Source: Butyrivibrio sp. (GTDB lineage: Bacteria > Bacillota > Clostridia > Lachnospirales > Lachnospiraceae). Taken from it: DNA of 64,000 nt. The position numbers and the translations under genes were made by a program. The notes under the pieces are model-generated. The model did no database searches, was not told the DNA's origin, and saw only the letters and a program-made list of their open reading frames with translations. Every line of letters begins with the position of its first letter. The first letter of the stretch is position 1. Shown piece by piece: positions 1 through 8,784 of the stretch. The DNA lies in the NCBI GenBank assembly GCA_015056575.1, contig SVGA01000001.1:186001-250000 (forward strand), in the 5' to 3' direction.

Positions 1-599
1 ATACCCTCTCCAAGATTGAGGAAGCCAGAGCAGGAGTGTCTGCAGAATTCAACGGCGTTGTTACAGCTATTCCCGCCAATGTAGTGGACGGAGCAACCGT
101 TACCGCAGGCTCAATGGTTGTTACGCTGGCAAATCTTGATGAAGTTCAGGTTGCGATTCAGGTTTCAAAGAGCGATCTTCCCAAGATTTCCGTTGGACAG
201 AAGGTTGATGTAACAATTAACAACAAGACCTATGAGGGTGAGATTTCCAAGATCTCCGGAACCGCAACAAAGAATGCCAACGGCGTTGCTGTTGTAGATA
301 CAGTTATCGTTATCACAAACCCTGATGACGAGATAATCCTTGGAGTTGAGGCCAACAACAAGATCCATGCGGAGAAGGCAGAGAACACCATTGTCCTTCC
401 TTATGAATATATTCAGACAGATGCCACCGGCGACTATGTTCTTGTAGTTGATAACGGCATCGTAACAAGAAAAGATGTAACGATAGGTATTTCCACCAGC
501 ACTGACGCTGAGATCACAGAGGGGCTTTCTGTGGGAGATGCGGTTATTTCCTCTGATGTAAGTCTTCTCACGGAAGGAATGGCTGTTCAGGTACAGTAA
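1..599 (+). CDS. Periplasmic-adaptor/MFP-type subunit of a MacAB/YknXYZ-like ABC system (3' part only)
   Basis: The frame is open from the left edge (first full codon at 3), so the gene begins outside the window and the GTG at 36 is only an internal codon. The visible part reads as the second lipoyl half, beta-barrel and membrane-proximal domains of an HlyD/MacA-type adaptor, with a Gly-rich strand around AEFNGVVTAI and ending EGMAVQVQ. In Gram-positives such proteins (YknX type) sit outside the membrane and couple to MacB-like permeases in export or envelope stress. The stop overlaps the next ATG by one base (597-601), so it is translationally coupled to the permease. No ATPase is visible; it may lie upstream. 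Family assignment is good, substrate unknown. Confidence 0.8.
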   Translation, partial: TLSKIEEARAGVSAEFNGVVTAIPANVVDGATVTAGSMVVTLANLDEVQVAIQVSKSDLPKISVGQKVDVTINNKTYEGEISKISGTATKNANGVAVVDTVIVITNPDDEIILGVEANNKIHAEKAENTIVLPYEYIQTDATGDYVLVVDNGIVTRKDVTIGISTSTDAEITEGLSVGDAVISSDVSLLTEGMAVQVQ

Positions 600-1807
600 T
601 GAGTAAATTCGGCGAGTATTTCAAAAGCGCAATTAAACAGATAATTGGAAACGGCTACAGAACATTGATGACCATGCTTGGCATAGTCATCGGAATAGCT
701 GCGGTTATTGCCGTAGTGGCCCTTGGTAACGGGATGAGTTCCTACGTAAAGAACTCACTCAACGACCTGGCGGGCAACTATGGCGCTTTATCCCTGAACA
801 CCTCCAAAACTTCGGAGAGATTTACCAGGGAAGACATAGCTGCCCTTGAGGAAGAGCTTCCGAATATTAAGGGTGTATCACCGATGCTGAATTCCTACGG
901 CAAAGTCAAGGGAAGAAGAGATACCGTCAACTGTACCATAACAGGGGGAGCGGAAAGTCTTCTTTACAATGCCGGGAACGGGATTGTTAAGGGCTCTTAT
1001 TTTACAAGGCAGCAGGTTGATTCATGCCAGAGAGTCTGCGTTATGCTGTTAGATGATGCGGTGAAGCTCTTTGGGACTGAGGAAGCTATAGGTAAAGAGG
1101 TGGAGATAACCGCCTATGGTAAAACTGCCACCTATACCATAGTGGGACTTCGTGATCACATGAATGATATGTATGCTTTCCTCATGGAGGGGCAGGATTA
1201 TTTCGCGCAGATAGAGATGCCATACACCTCCCTTGGTGCAGACTTTGACTACGAGACCAACGAGTTTACTCAGCTGTATCTTTTTGATAATCAGGACAGC
1301 CTTTCGGATTCCGTCAGCAAAGCAGAAAACATTCTTACAAATGCACATAACTTAAGGGGGACAAGTGCACTCAGTGCCTACAGTATGGCGGATTTTGGTG
1401 ATGAGCTTAATTCAATTCTCGGTTATGCCCAGAGCTTCCTTTTATTGGTGTCGGTAATATCTCTTGTAGTAGGCGGCATCGGCGTTATGAACATTATGCT
1501 GGTTTCCGTAACGGAGAGGACAAGAGAAATCGGGATCAGAAAATCCATAGGTGCCAGTACCGGCGCCATTATGATACAGTTTTTGTCAGAGGCGGCAATC
1601 CTGACGCTCCTTGGAGGGATCGTGGGGATAATCCTGGGGATAGCTGCGGCTTTTGTGATCTGCACCGCCATTGGGTTTGATGTTATCATTACACCCACTT
1701 CCGTAGCAGGAGCAGCTCTTTTCTCCGTTTTGATAGGTCTTTTCTTCGGGCTGTATCCCGCAAGGAAAGCGGCTAAAATGAAGCCGATCGACGCACTGAG
1801 ACTGTAA
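599..1807 (+). CDS. MacB-like ABC transporter permease (FtsX family), first copy
   Basis: This 402-aa protein has one N-terminal membrane segment (around residues 20-45, MTMLGIVIGIAAVIAVVALG), an extracytoplasmic MacB periplasmic-core-like domain (about 50-260), then three C-terminal membrane segments of the FtsX fold (about 275-395). The loop VSVTERTREIGIRKSIGAS is a hallmark of MacB/FtsX permeases, as is the C-terminal YPARKAAKMKPIDALR. It lacks the N-terminal ATPase of Gram-negative MacB, so it is a stand-alone permease. It overlaps the adaptor gene by one base and is followed 15 bp later by a paralogue. Likely role: mechanotransmission-type export of a peptide, lipid or antibiotic; substrate cannot be read from the sequence. 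Confidence 0.88.
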   Translation: MSKFGEYFKSAIKQIIGNGYRTLMTMLGIVIGIAAVIAVVALGNGMSSYVKNSLNDLAGNYGALSLNTSKTSERFTREDIAALEEELPNIKGVSPMLNSYGKVKGRRDTVNCTITGGAESLLYNAGNGIVKGSYFTRQQVDSCQRVCVMLLDDAVKLFGTEEAIGKEVEITAYGKTATYTIVGLRDHMNDMYAFLMEGQDYFAQIEMPYTSLGADFDYETNEFTQLYLFDNQDSLSDSVSKAENILTNAHNLRGTSALSAYSMADFGDELNSILGYAQSFLLLVSVISLVVGGIGVMNIMLVSVTERTREIGIRKSIGASTGAIMIQFLSEAAILTLLGGIVGIILGIAAAFVICTAIGFDVIITPTSVAGAALFSVLIGLFFGLYPARKAAKMKPIDALRL

Positions 1808-1822
1808 AAGTTTAGGAGATAT

Positions 1823-3037
1823 ATGGGAACTTTCGGTGAATATATAAAAAGTGCATTATCCAGCATTCGGAATAATAAGGGCAGGTCTTTTCTGACCATG
1901 CTTGGCATTATCATTGGTATTTCCGCGGTGCTTACGGTCCTTATCATCGGCGACGGCATGAAAGCCACAGTCAACAGTGAGATAGATTCACTGGGAGCCG
2001 CAACGATCTCCGTTTCTTTGGACGATACCAAAACAGACAAGACCATCACCAGGGAACAGCTCAGACTGATAGAGGAGAATATGTCCAATATCTATGGCAT
2101 TTCCCCCAGTGTAAGTGTCTACGGAGACATCAAAGGAAGAAGAGATATTTACTCGGTATCCCTTGACGGAGGTATGGCAGCTTCCGAGAACGGCGGAGGT
2201 GTCAAGGTACTCCACGGAAGATACTATTCAGAGAGCGAAGTTGAGGATGCCAAAAATGTTCTGGTGGTGAGCCAGACCTTTGCAAGAGAGCTCTTCGGCT
2301 ATGAAGAGGTTGTGGGCAAGAGTGTTGAGATCACTGCCAATAATCAGATAAGAGAATTTACCATCGTGGGAGTAAGAGAAGACAATCCTATTGATGTTGC
2401 CTTTGCAAGCTTTGGTGATGATATCATTATCATGGCGGAAGGCCCCTACACATCTGTGGCGGAGGCTTTCAATATTAACATTGATGAGATGATCACGTCC
2501 TTTAGCATATATCTTGACAGTGAGAACAAAGGAGAGGTCTTAAGTCAGACCAGAGCTGTCGTAGAGAACATAATGGGGCTCAGAGGAGAGAATGCTGTTA
2601 AGGTTTCCTCCGGCACGGGCTTTGATGCCACCACCAACCAGATCCTTGATATAATCACCACGGTAGTTGCACTGATCGCTGCCATATCTCTTCTTGTGGG
2701 CGGTATCGGCGTTATGAACATCATGACGGTTTCTGTTACTGAAAGGACAAGGGAGATCGGGATCAGAAAATCTCTCGGTGCAAGGACTTCCTCCATACTG
2801 ACACAGTTTCTGGCTGAGGCTGCCATTCTGACCTTTGTTGGCGGCGTCATCGGGATCATCTTCGGACTTACCGTATCCTTCATAATCTGTAAGGTTATTG
2901 ACTTTACCTTTACAGTTAATCCTGTGCTGGTGGCTGCAGTAGTAGCCATATCCACGGCAATAGGCCTTTTCTTCGGCATCTACCCTGCCAAAAGAGCTGC
3001 CGATCTCGACCCTATCGAGGCCCTCAGAACCGAGTAA
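1823..3037 (+). CDS. MacB-like ABC transporter permease (FtsX family), second copy
   Basis: A 404-aa paralogue of the preceding permease with the same layout: N-terminal membrane helix, extracytoplasmic core, and three C-terminal helices. The ERTREIGIRKSLGA loop and the C-terminal YPAKRAADLDPIEALR are nearly superimposable on copy one, while the extracytoplasmic domains have diverged more. The ATG follows TTTAGGAGATAT, a good Shine-Dalgarno. Two consecutive MacB-type permeases suggest a heterodimeric permease pair rather than a recent duplication, since divergence is spread along the protein. It is the last gene of this operon; the region immediately downstream is the giant palindrome. Confidence 0.88.
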   Translation: MGTFGEYIKSALSSIRNNKGRSFLTMLGIIIGISAVLTVLIIGDGMKATVNSEIDSLGAATISVSLDDTKTDKTITREQLRLIEENMSNIYGISPSVSVYGDIKGRRDIYSVSLDGGMAASENGGGVKVLHGRYYSESEVEDAKNVLVVSQTFARELFGYEEVVGKSVEITANNQIREFTIVGVREDNPIDVAFASFGDDIIIMAEGPYTSVAEAFNINIDEMITSFSIYLDSENKGEVLSQTRAVVENIMGLRGENAVKVSSGTGFDATTNQILDIITTVVALIAAISLLVGGIGVMNIMTVSVTERTREIGIRKSLGARTSSILTQFLAEAAILTFVGGVIGIIFGLTVSFIICKVIDFTFTVNPVLVAAVVAISTAIGLFFGIYPAKRAADLDPIEALRTE

Positions 3038-3072
3038 CCTTCTTCGGCTGTCGGCCCACGGCGCAGCCCATT

Positions 3073-3761
3073 ACCTGGCCGCCACGCCCCGCGCCCGCAG
3101 CCTGTAACGCAGAAAAAATTGCAAATCTTCGCGGATGTTTTTGCGCCGGTTAATGGCACCCCAAAGCAGGGCTTCGTTTCTGCGGATCAAACTCCCTTCG
3201 AAGCACACAGGATGCCGCAGCCAAGGTTATTCCCGCTGGTGAGGATAGCGAGGAATGCCCATTTTCCGGCAGCCTTAAGCAGATTTTCAATGTGCGCCCG
3301 AAGGTTGTCTGACGAGATCGGCGTGGTTATTTTCATCGAAAAAGTCATGGCTTGCGTACGCAAGCCGGGAATAAAAAGAACCTGCTCCCCAAGCTCGCTT
3401 GGTAGGAGCAGATTCTTTTTTATTCCCGATGCATGGCGCGCTATAAGCGCCATGCATTACATGACGTGTTATGAAAATCGCCGATCGAGGAGTTTCCTTT
3501 GGGCGCACATAATAAAAGAAAATCTGCAAGGCCGCCTTGGAAAATGCGCGTGACGAGATCCCGAGACAGCGGGAATAACTTGGCAGAAGGCCCCTGTGGC
3601 TTCGAAGGTCAGACAAAGATCCGCAGACAGAAACGAAGCACAGCTTTGGGGCACTCATTAGCCCTGGTGCAAAAACATGATGCTCAGATTTACAGCTTTT
3701 TTCTGCTACCCGGCTGCGGGCGCGGGGCGTTTACGCCGGATGGAAGGGCGGCGCCTGGGCA
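3073..3761. repeat. Giant imperfect inverted repeat (about 650-700 bp) with three apical hairpins
   Basis: The left arm 3084-3336 is complementary, in strict mirror order, to the right arm 3471-3730. Blocks I can pair: 3084-3102 with 3712-3730 (19 bp), 3135-3144 with 3669-3678, 3159-3167 with 3643-3651, 3171-3181 with 3629-3639, 3182-3188 with 3618-3624, 3195-3204 with 3599-3608, 3227-3237 with 3568-3578, 3261-3267 with 3539-3545, 3279-3288 with 3518-3527, 3292-3299 with 3501-3508, 3316-3323 with 3479-3486 and 3329-3336 with 3471-3478. Bulges and small loops separate the blocks. Pairing may extend weakly to 3073/3761. The apex (3349-3456) carries three local hairpins. No convincing gene lies here; open frames inside are GC-rich artefacts of the palindrome. 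It could be a structured RNA, a fold-back mobile element or a ssDNA structure; I do not recognise it. Confidence 0.9.
3367..3427. terminator. Apical terminator-like hairpin of the giant palindrome
   Basis: The stem CTGCTCCCCAAG / CTTGGTAGGAGCAG (one bulged T) closes a CTCG-like loop and is followed by ATTCTTTTTT on the plus strand; on the minus strand the matching A-tract at 3371-3380 gives TTCTTTTTATT. The outer GGGAATAAAAAGAA and its complement extend the stem to 3367-3427. It therefore looks like a bidirectional intrinsic terminator. It is flanked by the perfect 18-bp palindrome GGCTTGCGTACGCAAGCC (3349-3366) and a hairpin TGCATGGCGC/GCGCCATGCA (3430-3456), making a cloverleaf-like crown. 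Confidence 0.7.
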
Positions 3762-3823
3762 GGCAACCCTCTAAAAGCGTAAGGAGTTAAGAGCCTCAAG
3801 CCCTCGCCCGACTTGCCGCTTTA

Positions 3824-3832
3824 TGGTATAAT
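3824..3832 (+). promoter_or_regulatory. Extended -10 promoter for the 3864-10819 cassette
   Basis: TGGTATAAT is an extended -10 element with a perfect TATAAT at 3827-3832, 31 bp ahead of the GTG start at 3864. I see no good -35 hexamer, which fits an extended -10 promoter. It lies just outside the right end of the giant palindrome. Confidence 0.6.
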
Positions 3833-3863
3833 ATCTTGGATAAATTGTTTTTTGGGGTGAGTT

Positions 3864-6800
3864 GTGAGAGAGATAATTGACCAGTTACTTCAGGGTAAAT
3901 ATGCATATACGCAGCGGAGTCTGGACTTCTCCACTGCCAGAGTTGAGCTGTCCATTATCCCCGGTGAGTCTGTCGAAGGCTCTTTTACCATCTTCGGACC
4001 GGAGAATGCCCCCACTTACGGAACCGTAACAGCAACAGAGATCAGAATGAATGTCCTTACGGAGGAGTTTTCGGGCTCTCCCTATGAGCTTTCCTATAGA
4101 TTTGACGGTCAGGGACTCTCTCAGGGAGACGTTATCAAGGGGGATTTCAGGATCATTTCCAATCAGGGCGAGTATGTTCTGCCCTTCGTAGTTACCGTGC
4201 GTCTGGATCATATCGCATCAAGTCTCGGCGACATCAAGAACCTTTTTCATTTTGCAAATCTGGCAAAGTCTGACTGGAATGAGGCGGTAAACCTCTTTTA
4301 TTCCCGTGAGTTCATTTCAATATTCAAGGGCAACGATGCCCAGTACGAGAGCCTTTACAGAGGACTGTCCACCAATCCGGACAATATCCAGAATGTAGAG
4401 GAGTTTCTTATTGCCATCAATAAGAAGCAGCCGGTGCAGTTTACGGCGGAGCCCGGGGAGCTTCTTATAGATTTCAACGGACTTTCCCATGATCACGGTA
4501 TTATCATAACGAGAAGCGGCTGGGGCTACACAAGCCTTAAGGCCAAGGTTGACGGGGATTTTATAACCCTTGACAGGACAGAGCTTTCCGATGACGACTT
4601 TTCCGGAAGCTCCTGCAGGATCAAGGCCAGGATCCGTCCCGAGAATCTTCATGAGGGCAGAAATTACGGCAAGATAATCCTTTGCAATTTCTTTGTGACC
4701 CTCGAGATCCCGGTTACTGTGGTGGTAGAGCTCTCCGGAAGGCACCTTACTTCCGACTATCAGGAAAAGAAAAAGCTCCTGGTGGATCTTGTGAGAATAT
4801 ATGAGGACTTCAGCTGCAAGAAGATAAAGTCAAGGGAATGGCTCTCGGAAACCGGCAAGATCATCACCAAGATGAATGCCATAGACGATACGGACCTTGA
4901 GACAAGGCTCTATACCGCTCATTACTACATTACCGCGGGCCGTGTGAATGAGGGCAAGTGGATCCTCGATCAGGCTGCAAGGGAAGTGGAAGAGGCTCCG
5001 GGAGATACCCTTTACAGCTACTACCTGTATCTTTCTACCCTTTGCAGCAGGGAAGATGCTTTCATTAACGACATTTCCGAGAGGCTTGAGGGAATCTTCA
5101 GGAGAAATCCCGACAACTGGCGCATCGCCTGGCTTCTCCTTTATATAGCAGAGGAATACAGTGCCAGCACTCCAAGAAAGTGGATGGTTCTGGAGGAACA
5201 GTTCTCCTTTGGCTGCAGAAGTCCGATCCTTTATCTGGAGTCCATGAACCTTCTCAATGATTCACCGTCCATTCTCACAAGACTTGAAGAGTACGAACTC
5301 TATGTGCTGGAATACGGCGCCAAGCGAAAGATTATTAGCCTCAACCTTATAGACCAGATAGTGTACCTGTCTCTGAGAGTCAGAAACTTTGACAGCAGAC
5401 TGTTCAGAATCCTGAAAACCTGCTACGAGATACGGGTCAGTGATGAGGTGCTTGAAGCCATAGTTTCCCTGCTCATAAAGGGTGGCAAGACAGACAGATT
5501 CGCCTTTGAATGGTATGAGAAGGGTGTGGACAGGCAGCTTCGGATAACAAGGCTCTATGAATACTACATGATGTCCATCTACACCGATGAGAACGGACTT
5601 CTTCCCTGTGAGATCAGCAGGATGGTCCTTATGTATTTTTCCTATCAGAGTGACCTGGAATATGATAAAAATGCCATTCTCTACAGATATGTTCACGAGA
5701 ACAGGGAGGAATATCCTGAGCTTTATGAGTCATACCTTCCTCAGATTGAGAAATATCTTTTGGCCCAGCTTGATAAGGGCAGGATCAACAGAGATCTGGC
5801 TTATCTTTACAAGAATATGCTCACCAGACAGATGGTGGATGCCGCCAATGCCTCCAAGGTCCTGAACATTCTCTATACGGCTGAGATAAAGACTTTAGAC
5901 AAGCGTATCAGCGGTGTTGTTGTGATCTACGATAAGCTTGAGCGGGAGATGAAGTATTCCATGGTCGACGGCTGTGCTTATGTACCGCTGTACGGCAGCG
6001 ACTATGCGGTTCTCCTTACGGATCATGATGATAACAGATACGCCGCCACTGTGCCCTACACCAATACCAGGATGATGCTGCCGGGTAAACTTGCGGCATT
6101 TACGATTCCATACATTCAGAAGGGCCGGGAGAACCTGGATCTCTTCCTGTGCGACCTTGGCAAAAACGCCTACACCATCGATATGGACAATGTGAGCAGA
6201 TACAGGGATCTGGCGGAATCAGACTTTGTAAGAAAGAGCAGCAGAAACGAGATCCGCAATAATCTCATCAGGTTCTACTACGACAATGACTTTACGAGAC
6301 AGCTCACAGAGTACCTTATGGCCATGGACCTGGGGGAGGTGGGAACCCAGTCGCGGAACGAGATCCTGGAGATCATGGTTATGTCGGGGCTCTATGACAA
6401 GGCTCTTGAGTGGATCAGACTTTACGGAACCTACGGTGTTGATCCAAAGGTTATACTCCGTCTGTGCGTAAGGCTTCTCGACCGCGGGCTTCTTCCCGTC
6501 TCGGAAAAAGAGCTGAATATCGCCTACAGTGCTTTCAGGAACGGCAAGTATGACGAGCAGCTATTAAGCTATCTGGTGGAAAACTTCGACGGAACCATCA
6601 AGGAGATGAGGGATGTGTGGAGAGCAGCTGAGTCTTTTGGCATCGACACATACGGTCTTTGTGAGAGGATGCTGGTTCAGATGCTCTACAGCGGAGCCTA
6701 TATCGGAGAGAAGATAGAGGTCTTTAAGTCCTATGTTCAAAGCGGCTCCAATTCGGACATTGAGATGGCTTTCCTTGCTCAGAGCGCCTATGACAGCTTT

Positions 6801-7451
6801 GTTCAGAACAAGATCACGGACAGATATGTATTTGAGCGCATCGAGAAGATGGCTCTTGATAATATGCCTCTCCAGGAGGTGTGCAAGCTGGCATACCTTA
6901 GATATTATGCGGGAGAGAGCAGCTCCGAAGAGGAGATTAACGAGAAAGTGGCAGCTCTTTTCCTGAAGGAACTGCTGTCCAGAAATATAGTATTCCCCTT
7001 CTACATGGAGTATCAGGACATACTTCCGGATATGGTCCAGTTTATCGACAAGACCATGCTGGAGTATAAAACAACTCCGGGGGCCAAGTGTGTTGTACAC
7101 TACAGATTGGCCAATGACGCCGGCAATGAATACCATGTAAGACAGATGCAGGAGATGTACGACGGCATCTATGTTACGGAGTTTGTGCTCTTCTTTGGTG
7201 AGCAGATGCAGTATTACATCACCGAGGAGGGAAGCGACGAGGGCAATCACACAGAGAGCGGTACCATTCAGAAGAGTGATATTGTCAAGGAACAGCTCAC
7301 GGGGCGCTTCTCCATGATCAATGACATCATGATCGGTGAAACTCTGCAGGATTACGGCACTGTGGACAACCTTATGGCCGAGTATTACAAAAAGAGGTTT
7401 ATCAGCGACACACTCTTTAAACCGGTAGAAGATGAGGAAGCGGAAGGATGA
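3864..7451 (+). CDS. Large helical-repeat protein, DUF5717-like, unknown function
   Basis: This 1195-aa protein has no signal peptide or clear membrane segment, so it is probably cytoplasmic. The first ~290 residues look like two or three beta-sandwich modules (for example SIIPGESVEGSFTIFGPEN and a second SRSGWGY-type strand region near 215). From about 300 to the end it is almost all alpha, with TPR/HEAT-like helix pairs rich in Leu, Tyr and acidic residues (LYTAHYYITAGRVNEGKWIL is one helix pair). The size and composition match my memory of the clostridial DUF5717 family, unverified. The GTG start follows TTTTTGGGGTGAG. It heads a four-gene unit: the next ATG is 7 bp beyond its stop. It may be a scaffold for the actin-like partner, but this is inference. 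Confidence 0.75.
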   Translation: MREIIDQLLQGKYAYTQRSLDFSTARVELSIIPGESVEGSFTIFGPENAPTYGTVTATEIRMNVLTEEFSGSPYELSYRFDGQGLSQGDVIKGDFRIISNQGEYVLPFVVTVRLDHIASSLGDIKNLFHFANLAKSDWNEAVNLFYSREFISIFKGNDAQYESLYRGLSTNPDNIQNVEEFLIAINKKQPVQFTAEPGELLIDFNGLSHDHGIIITRSGWGYTSLKAKVDGDFITLDRTELSDDDFSGSSCRIKARIRPENLHEGRNYGKIILCNFFVTLEIPVTVVVELSGRHLTSDYQEKKKLLVDLVRIYEDFSCKKIKSREWLSETGKIITKMNAIDDTDLETRLYTAHYYITAGRVNEGKWILDQAAREVEEAPGDTLYSYYLYLSTLCSREDAFINDISERLEGIFRRNPDNWRIAWLLLYIAEEYSASTPRKWMVLEEQFSFGCRSPILYLESMNLLNDSPSILTRLEEYELYVLEYGAKRKIISLNLIDQIVYLSLRVRNFDSRLFRILKTCYEIRVSDEVLEAIVSLLIKGGKTDRFAFEWYEKGVDRQLRITRLYEYYMMSIYTDENGLLPCEISRMVLMYFSYQSDLEYDKNAILYRYVHENREEYPELYESYLPQIEKYLLAQLDKGRINRDLAYLYKNMLTRQMVDAANASKVLNILYTAEIKTLDKRISGVVVIYDKLEREMKYSMVDGCAYVPLYGSDYAVLLTDHDDNRYAATVPYTNTRMMLPGKLAAFTIPYIQKGRENLDLFLCDLGKNAYTIDMDNVSRYRDLAESDFVRKSSRNEIRNNLIRFYYDNDFTRQLTEYLMAMDLGEVGTQSRNEILEIMVMSGLYDKALEWIRLYGTYGVDPKVILRLCVRLLDRGLLPVSEKELNIAYSAFRNGKYDEQLLSYLVENFDGTIKEMRDVWRAAESFGIDTYGLCERMLVQMLYSGAYIGEKIEVFKSYVQSGSNSDIEMAFLAQSAYDSFVQNKITDRYVFERIEKMALDNMPLQEVCKLAYLRYYAGESSSEEEINEKVAALFLKELLSRNIVFPFYMEYQDILPDMVQFIDKTMLEYKTTPGAKCVVHYRLANDAGNEYHVRQMQEMYDGIYVTEFVLFFGEQMQYYITEEGSDEGNHTESGTIQKSDIVKEQLTGRFSMINDIMIGETLQDYGTVDNLMAEYYKKRFISDTLFKPVEDEEAEG

Positions 7452-7457
7452 TAGAGG

Positions 7458-8759
7458 ATGCTTTTTGGAAATTCTGAAGAAAAGCGGTTTGTACTTGGAT
7501 ACGATCTTGGGGAGAAGGTTTCCCAGATCAGTTATCTGGCCTCCGATGCGGATATGCCGGAGACACTGTCGGTACTGGCCGGTTCCGAACTTTATAATAT
7601 TCCCACGGTTCTTTGCAAAAGACGTGACGTGAACCAGTGGTTCTACGGCAAGGAGGCTGCAAGACACATCGAGGATGGGGACGGCATTGCTGTGGACAAC
7701 CTGATCTCAGCGGCCAAGAGCGGCAAGCCTGTTATGGTTGGTGAATCTGAGTACGACCCCATTGCTCTTCTGACTCTTTTTGTTAAGAGGAGCCTTTCCC
7801 TTCTTTCCATGGAGCTGTCCATGGACAACGTGGATGCCATCATGTTCACCACCAAATCCCTGGATCACAGGATGGTGCAGGTGCTCAATGCGGTGACCAC
7901 AGCGCTGGAGCTCAAGACTTCCAACATCTATTACCAGAGTCATGAGGAGAGCTTCTACAATTATATGCTCTATCAGCCGGATGAACTGACAAAGCATGCT
8001 GTACTGGCCTGCGACTATGATCTGGAGAATCTGTCTGTTTACGAGATGAGCCTTAATTACAAGACAAAGCCTGTGGTTGCAACCATTGACGTGCACAGCT
8101 TTGATGAGCTTAATATTGGTGCGGAAGGCTTCCCTAAGGAGGCAGCTCTTTTCCATAAGACCTGTGAGAGGCTGGATGATGAGTTCCTCACCATCATGCA
8201 AAGAGTTTGCGAGAACAAAGTGATATCCACGGTATTCCTTTTGGGAGACGGGTTCCATGAAAAATGGACCAGGAGATCCTTGGAGTTCCTGTGCAGGACA
8301 AGGCGTGTGTTTCAGGGCAATAACCTCTTTAGCAAGGGCGCCAGTATTGCCGCAAGGGAGAGGATACGACCCGGCAGTAACACCGGAAAGTTTGTGTTCC
8401 TTGGGGAGGATAAGCTTAAGTCAAACCTCGGAATGAGGCTCCTTAAGTGCGGAACGGAAGTGTATTATGCGCTGCTGGATGCCGGTGTTAACTGGTATGA
8501 GGCAGAGACCAGTCTTGATATCATTATGGATCCAAGCGGAATCCTCAACATTGAGGTGACGCCTCTTACCGGCAAGATGCCCAGGATGGTGCAGTTTTAT
8601 CTGGATGGTCTTGAGAAGAGACCCCAGGGCACCACCAGACTTCGCATAAACATGGATATGAGCAGCGTAAGCAATGTGAACGTCAAGGTCACGGACCTTG
8701 GATTCGGAGAGCTGTTCCCGGCTACCGGCAAGGTTTGGGAGCAGACCATAGAACTGTAA
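7458..8759 (+). CDS. Actin/Hsp70-fold-like protein, DUF5716-like, unknown function
   Basis: A 433-aa cytoplasmic protein. Residues 13-18 read LGYDLG followed by a beta-strand, the classic phosphate-1 pattern of ASKHA (actin/Hsp70/sugar kinase) ATPases, and CDYDLENLSVYEMSLN near 185-200 resembles a second strand-turn motif. A TVFLLGDGFHEKW segment near 258 looks like the adenosine-loop region. The C-terminal ~90 residues are beta-rich (NIEVTPLTGKMPRMVQFYLD), like a substrate-binding domain. It resembles the clostridial DUF5716 family from memory. It is embedded between the DUF5717-like gene (6-bp gap) and a helical-repeat gene (25 bp). An Hsp70-like cycle acting on the large repeat proteins is a reasonable guess, not shown. 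Confidence 0.7.
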   Translation: MLFGNSEEKRFVLGYDLGEKVSQISYLASDADMPETLSVLAGSELYNIPTVLCKRRDVNQWFYGKEAARHIEDGDGIAVDNLISAAKSGKPVMVGESEYDPIALLTLFVKRSLSLLSMELSMDNVDAIMFTTKSLDHRMVQVLNAVTTALELKTSNIYYQSHEESFYNYMLYQPDELTKHAVLACDYDLENLSVYEMSLNYKTKPVVATIDVHSFDELNIGAEGFPKEAALFHKTCERLDDEFLTIMQRVCENKVISTVFLLGDGFHEKWTRRSLEFLCRTRRVFQGNNLFSKGASIAARERIRPGSNTGKFVFLGEDKLKSNLGMRLLKCGTEVYYALLDAGVNWYEAETSLDIIMDPSGILNIEVTPLTGKMPRMVQFYLDGLEKRPQGTTRLRINMDMSSVSNVNVKVTDLGFGELFPATGKVWEQTIEL

Positions 8760-8784
8760 CTATTGTGATGAATGGAGATACCTG

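Noticed and set aside
3084..3730. Retron, group II intron or attC-type site in the palindrome
   Set aside because: No reverse transcriptase, integrase or intron-protein gene is nearby, and the arm length far exceeds an attC site or msd hairpin.
3119..3774. Several open frames of 61-144 codons on both strands inside the giant palindrome
   Set aside because: They mirror each other because the arms are complementary, lack Shine-Dalgarno sites, and give low-complexity Arg/Cys-rich products.
6564..7667. 367-codon minus-strand frame across the DUF5717/5716 genes
   Set aside because: It crosses a gene boundary antisense to two well-supported genes and lacks any motif.
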